DNA from: JANQJA01 sp040880285
GTDB taxonomy: Bacteria; Pseudomonadota; Gammaproteobacteria; Pseudomonadales; Azotimanducaceae
DNA: 64,000 nucleotides
Direction of reading: 5' to 3'
NCBI GenBank assembly: GCA_040880285.1
Contig: JBBDIT010000055.1
Coordinates: forward strand, 124,001-188,000
In this document: positions 61,401 through 64,000 of the stretch, one piece after another
Position numbering within the stretch: position 1 is the stretch's first letter
Layout of the letters: the number at the start of each line of letters is the position of its first letter
The notes under the pieces: generated by a model
Databases searched by the model: none
The model's input: only the letters and a program-made list of their open reading frames with translations
Told to the model about the DNA's origin: nothing
Translations under genes and position numbers: made by a program

Positions 61401-64000
61401 AGTCGACTGGTTGATGAACTGAGGGAATCAATCACGCAGGCGAAGAATATCGGACAGGCGGATTTGCAAGTCCTGGCTGAAAGCCTCCTTTCCGTCTACG
61501 AACAGTTGCAAACACGGCCGGACGAACCGGTTGCCGCAACCCTGGCACGCGCGCATGAAGCGCTGGTGTTGATGTTTGACCAGATAGCCGCCAGCCAACA
61601 AGTAGCAGGTGTGCCGGCAATAGTCGAAGAACTCCGCGCCCTTGATATCAATGCTTCGCCTGCTGGAGTGGAAGAGCAGGCCCAGACGCTTCCTGAAGAC
61701 GATGTTGATGAAGAAGTCCTGGTACTCTTTCTGGAAGAAGCCGAAGAGCTCATCGAAAACATCGACCAGAGTATTCTCGATTGGAGTAACTCTCCGGCCG
61801 ATACTGCCTACCTTGATAACTTGCTTCGAGCTTTGCATACACTAAAGGGTGGTTCGCGGCTTGCTGGCATGAACAGCCTGGGTGAGTATACCCACAATTT
61901 TGAAACCTTCCTGATTGATGTTCAGAGCAATCCCGTAAACCTGGATGATGCCTTCTTTGGATTGTTGAACGACCGACAAGATGAAATCATCCGCCGCGTC
62001 GGTATTTACACGAAGCTTGCGAACGGCGAAGCGAGTGAAGAAGAACTGGCTTCCATGCGCTTTGCCTCCATCTCCGCGGTACAGCCCGGGCCCGCAGCGG
62101 AGCCTTCAACAGAGCCTTCAGCCAGTAAAGAGCAAGAGCCCTCAGCGGAAAAAGAGCAAGAGCCTTCAGCAGAGCCTTCAGCGAGTAGAGAGCCCTCAGC
62201 GGAAAAAGAGCAAGAGCCCTCAGTACTCGAAACGCCCGTAACCGTGACGATCGAACTGCCCGCGGATGAAATTGACGAAGATGTCTTGCCAATCTTCCTT
62301 GAAGAAGCGGAAGAGTTGGTTGAATCTATCGATGCGGGTATCACCGACTGGAGTAACGATCCTGATTCAACTGAACATCTGGATCTACTGCTTCGGCATT
62401 TACATACGCTAAAAGGCGGGTCGCGACTTGCTGGTCTGGCAAGCCTCGGGGAGTACACGCACAATTTCGAAACTTTCCTGATAGGAATTCAACAGAACCC
62501 GGTGGGGCTGGATGATGCCTTCTTTGCGCTGGTTAACCAGCGCTCGGATGAGATAAACCGGCGCGTTGGTATCTATAATAAGTTGGCAACGGGTGAAGCG
62601 ACGGACGAAGAATTAGATTCCATGCGTACCGCCCCTGACGCCGCACCCACATCCGCCACCGCGGAGCCTTCAGCGGACAGAGAGCCCTCAGCGGAGCCCT
62701 CAGCGAGTAAAGAGCCCTCAGCGAGTAAGGAGCCCTCAGCGGAAAAAGACCAAGAGCCAGCCCCCGCAACCGATAAAAAGCCGGCGGCGCAGCAACCGCA
62801 AACGGAAATGGTCCGTGTTTCTTCAGACCTGCTGGAAGGATTGATCGGTCTTGCGGGTGAATCCAGTATTACCCGTGGCCGGGTTGAACAGCAAATCGCT
62901 GACTTCGGTGAGGCTCTCGAAGAGATGGAAGAAACCATCAACCGGGTCCGTGACCATGCACGTCGACTCGAAATCGAAGCAGAGTCCAGGGAAACAGTGT
63001 TCCGCAGCCAACAGGCTGAGAGCGAACAGAATTCACCATTTGACGATCTTGAGATGGATCGCTACACCATGTTGCAGGAAATCTCGCGGGCCCTGTCCGA
63101 GGGTGCATCGGACATGATGGACCTTAAGGATACCCTGGTTAACAAGAGCCGTGATGCAGAAACCCTGCTGCACCAGCAAGCACGAATTGGCAGTGATCTC
63201 CAGGAAGGATTGACGCGTACGCGGATGGTACCTTTTGCGAGACTGATTCCGCGCCTTAGGCGCATTGTTAGACAAATTAGTACCGAGGTTGGCAAGTCAG
63301 TACGATTCGATGCTTATAATGTCGAGGGGGAGCTGGATCGAAATGTACTTGACAGGATTGTTGCACCGCTTGAACACATGCTGCGGAATGCAGTTGACCA
63401 TGGTATTGAATCGGCGGAAAAGCGAAAAGAAGCCGGTAAGCCCGAGCAGGGTCGCATCAGCCTGAGATTGTCGCGTGAAGGCGGTTATGTGGTTCTGAAC
63501 GTCAGTGATGATGGTGGGGGGATTAACGTCGAGGCAGTCAAACAGAAAGCTATAGAACGAGGACTGATTACCGAGGACTCAGACGTCTCAGACCACGAGG
63601 TGCGCCAATTCATCATGAATGCCGGGTTCAGTACCGCGCAAAAACTGACCCAGATATCGGGCCGAGGTGTGGGTATGGATGTGGTCTCAAGCGAGATCAA
63701 AGCGCTTGGTGGCACCGTGTCTATTGATTCCACCTTCGGTGTGGGTACTGAATTCACGATACAGCTGCCGTTCACCGTTTCAATTAATCGTGCGCTGATG
63801 GTTGTGGTTCAGGATGAAATTTATGCGGTCCCATTGAACACAATTGAAGGCATTGTTCGTGTCAGCCCTTATGAACTCGAAGCCTATTATCAGCCTGATG
63901 CACCCATGTTTGAGTATGCCGGCCAACCGTATCGACTGGCCTACATGGGCGGTATGCTTGAAAAGTCATCGAACCCAAATCTGGAAGGTCAGGTCGCACC
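58485..64000 (+). CDS. chpA: ChpA-type hybrid chemotaxis histidine kinase, C-terminal end cut by window edge
   Basis: At least 1838 residues. Six phosphotransfer modules (HPt or degenerate) are visible: His49, a degenerate one with Asp at 356 in place of His, His676, His860, His1118 and His1307. The last two (LHTLKGGSRLAG in both) are near duplicates. Between them and before them are Glu-Pro-Ser-Ala-rich linkers. From about 1442 come the CheA-like P3 dimer region, then a HATPase with N-box LEHMLRNAVDHGIE and G-box SDDGGGI, then the start of a CheW domain; a receiver is expected beyond the edge. It phosphorylates PilG/PilH. The start ATG at 58485 has a weak ribosome-binding site. Confidence 0.93.
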   Translation, partial: MSATQDFVALDWIKGEISSTLDQAQQALEAIATSPDDAGSMRACLTHLHQVNGTLKMVELEGPTNLAAEMEELAQALMGNEVPDVGKAQEILMQAILQMPGYLDRIQREQRDTPEIILPVVNNLREARGAERLGDAAMDEAPIIDLSPLSAPPSAEVVEAFKSGKGPAAVKQLRQRYQQALIALVKKQKARENLKLLGKVFTMLIKLCGESPMGNLAWLGLAVVEGIAGGVIKLDSALVGRLKQIDGELKRLSDGGAGALSQPVAEDLGKSLLDSLHSANKDTPRIVAVRERFVTTPITLDTKSENLSFGPDDETLSAVGRILLEELRSITDKLDIYVRSSTRDTQNLVDLLPQLDQITGTLTLVGLADHQNSVREQIDVIRSLEESREKPTEDVLLEMARAFLQIETSLNSLVGDQDGESEGFGDVGEAEAMVIKETRNGLATCKDAIIEYVTNNFDKTKVQDLAGALRALRGGLVMINQTRCADVLSAGAAYVEHRLLSVDTHPALSDMDDLADAITSIDYFLERYLESAKDPYWQMVEVAEAAITKLGFTPGEVHGVAPAAPEAEPISEEVTNEEPDEIEDLAEAAEFELEEMDEAVETVEVPESEPTSEPSASKEPSASAEDDEESLVDDEILEIFIDEAEEVLGAINEFFPLWQKNMADSGALTEVRRAFHTLKGSGRMVGATVIGELAWSIENLLNQVIEGTITADANLLGLIEEVVNRIPEGIEAFKRNDQTAFKTDEMVARAEAIVNQDVSPVDSDETDSEDIDDALVEEVEFDESLFARPAGAQEELSQEGEPEDIALEETASRDEQQAGAEDDSELDEIFLGEAEDRMEIVRAYNSNPGEVTPDLIAAFHTLKGSAAMAEVPTVSSIAAPLETLANLVYNQGIASSGFDELAIQGADLIEQVLADLSKFRDQIDGAEEFVQAARAAATDLGTTEKRPAFDFENIRLLGTAEDVLAAWDESQVSRLVDELRESITQAKNIGQADLQVLAESLLSVYEQLQTRPDEPVAATLARAHEALVLMFDQIAASQQVAGVPAIVEELRALDINASPAGVEEQAQTLPEDDVDEEVLVLFLEEAEELIENIDQSILDWSNSPADTAYLDNLLRALHTLKGGSRLAGMNSLGEYTHNFETFLIDVQSNPVNLDDAFFGLLNDRQDEIIRRVGIYTKLANGEASEEELASMRFASISAVQPGPAAEPSTEPSASKEQEPSAEKEQEPSAEPSASREPSAEKEQEPSVLETPVTVTIELPADEIDEDVLPIFLEEAEELVESIDAGITDWSNDPDSTEHLDLLLRHLHTLKGGSRLAGLASLGEYTHNFETFLIGIQQNPVGLDDAFFALVNQRSDEINRRVGIYNKLATGEATDEELDSMRTAPDAAPTSATAEPSADREPSAEPSASKEPSASKEPSAEKDQEPAPATDKKPAAQQPQTEMVRVSSDLLEGLIGLAGESSITRGRVEQQIADFGEALEEMEETINRVRDHARRLEIEAESRETVFRSQQAESEQNSPFDDLEMDRYTMLQEISRALSEGASDMMDLKDTLVNKSRDAETLLHQQARIGSDLQEGLTRTRMVPFARLIPRLRRIVRQISTEVGKSVRFDAYNVEGELDRNVLDRIVAPLEHMLRNAVDHGIESAEKRKEAGKPEQGRISLRLSREGGYVVLNVSDDGGGINVEAVKQKAIERGLITEDSDVSDHEVRQFIMNAGFSTAQKLTQISGRGVGMDVVSSEIKALGGTVSIDSTFGVGTEFTIQLPFTVSINRALMVVVQDEIYAVPLNTIEGIVRVSPYELEAYYQPDAPMFEYAGQPYRLAYMGGMLEKSSNPNLEGQVA
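62098..62222 (+). repeat. Glu-Pro-Ser-Ala coding repeat in chpA (first of two long tracts)
   Basis: Repeated units related to GAGCCTTCAGC and CCCTCAGCGGAAAAAGAG encode EPSA, KEQEPSA and similar, several times over. A second tract lies at about 62665-62750, and a short one at about 60313-60358. Each tract sits just before a phosphotransfer or kinase module, acting as a flexible linker. Such repeats vary in number between strains by slippage or recombination. Confidence 0.8.
62665..62750 (+). repeat. Glu-Pro-Ser-Ala coding repeat in chpA (second long tract)
   Basis: A tract of the same unit type as at 62098, encoding EPSADREPSAEPSASKEPSA and then further EPSA units. It joins the last phosphotransfer module to the dimerisation domain. 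Near-identity with the first tract suggests the module plus linker was duplicated as a block. Confidence 0.8.

Overview
The window is bacterial chromosome from a gammaproteobacterium. Nearly all its conserved gene order matches what is known from Pseudomonas-type genomes: slmA-argB-algC-dut-coaBC / radC-rpmB-rpmG, recG-ridA-spoT-rpoZ-gmk-yicC / rph-pyrE, mutM / coaD-rsmD / ftsY-ftsE-ftsX-rpoH, hemW-rdgB-DUF4426-yggT-proC-yggS / pilT-pilU, and yqgF-yqgE-tonB-gshB / pilG-pilH-pilI-pilJ-chpA. These blocks are joined in a different order from Pseudomonas, and some expected members are absent (metX-metW, pilK, pyrB-pyrC). I therefore read it as a free-living gammaproteobacterium related to, but outside, Pseudomonas; the species cannot be told from the window. 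No rRNA, tRNA, CRISPR array, prophage or intact insertion sequence was seen.

Layout. 1-7.5 kb: start of hrpB (runs off the left edge), then a mixed accessory stretch with a lone DUF3450 protein, a fatty-acid desaturase, three unrelated SAM methyltransferases, a CBS-pair protein, a hotdog thioesterase, a secreted metallo-beta-lactamase-fold hydrolase, a tiny membrane or secreted peptide and a DUF5062-like protein. 7.5-13 kb: the phosphate-uptake operon pstS-pstC-pstA-pstB-phoU on the minus strand, with a porin divergent from pstS. 13-19.3 kb: a second accessory stretch with an M42-like peptidase, a collagen-repeat plus beta-helix exported protein followed by a large lipoprotein, a kynureninase-like PLP enzyme and a small helical protein. 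19.3-28 kb: housekeeping genes for fork rescue, stringent response, guanylate kinase, RNA processing and pyrimidine synthesis. 28.0-28.2 kb: a 180-bp IS5-like non-coding inverted-repeat element. 28.2-45 kb: nucleoid occlusion, arginine, sugar-phosphate, dUTP, CoA, ribosomal proteins, base excision repair, cell division and the heat-shock sigma factor. 45-64 kb: haem/nucleotide housekeeping, PLP homeostasis, twitching motility ATPases, glutathione synthesis, and the Pil-Chp chemosensory operon ending in a giant ChpA kinase cut by the right edge.

How genes work together. The Pst proteins import phosphate and PhoU signals its level; the divergent porin probably supplies the outer-membrane step. 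FtsY, FtsE and FtsX link membrane targeting and division, with RpoH next to them as in most gammaproteobacteria. PilT/PilU power pilus retraction, and PilG/H/I/J/ChpA form the chemosensory path controlling it. The least explained parts are the collagen/beta-helix plus lipoprotein pair (14.5-17.4 kb), the inverted-repeat element at 28.03-28.21 kb, and the repeat-rich phosphotransfer region of ChpA. I found no strong evidence of a wholly new defence or signalling system; the collagen/lipoprotein pair is the best candidate for undescribed biology.
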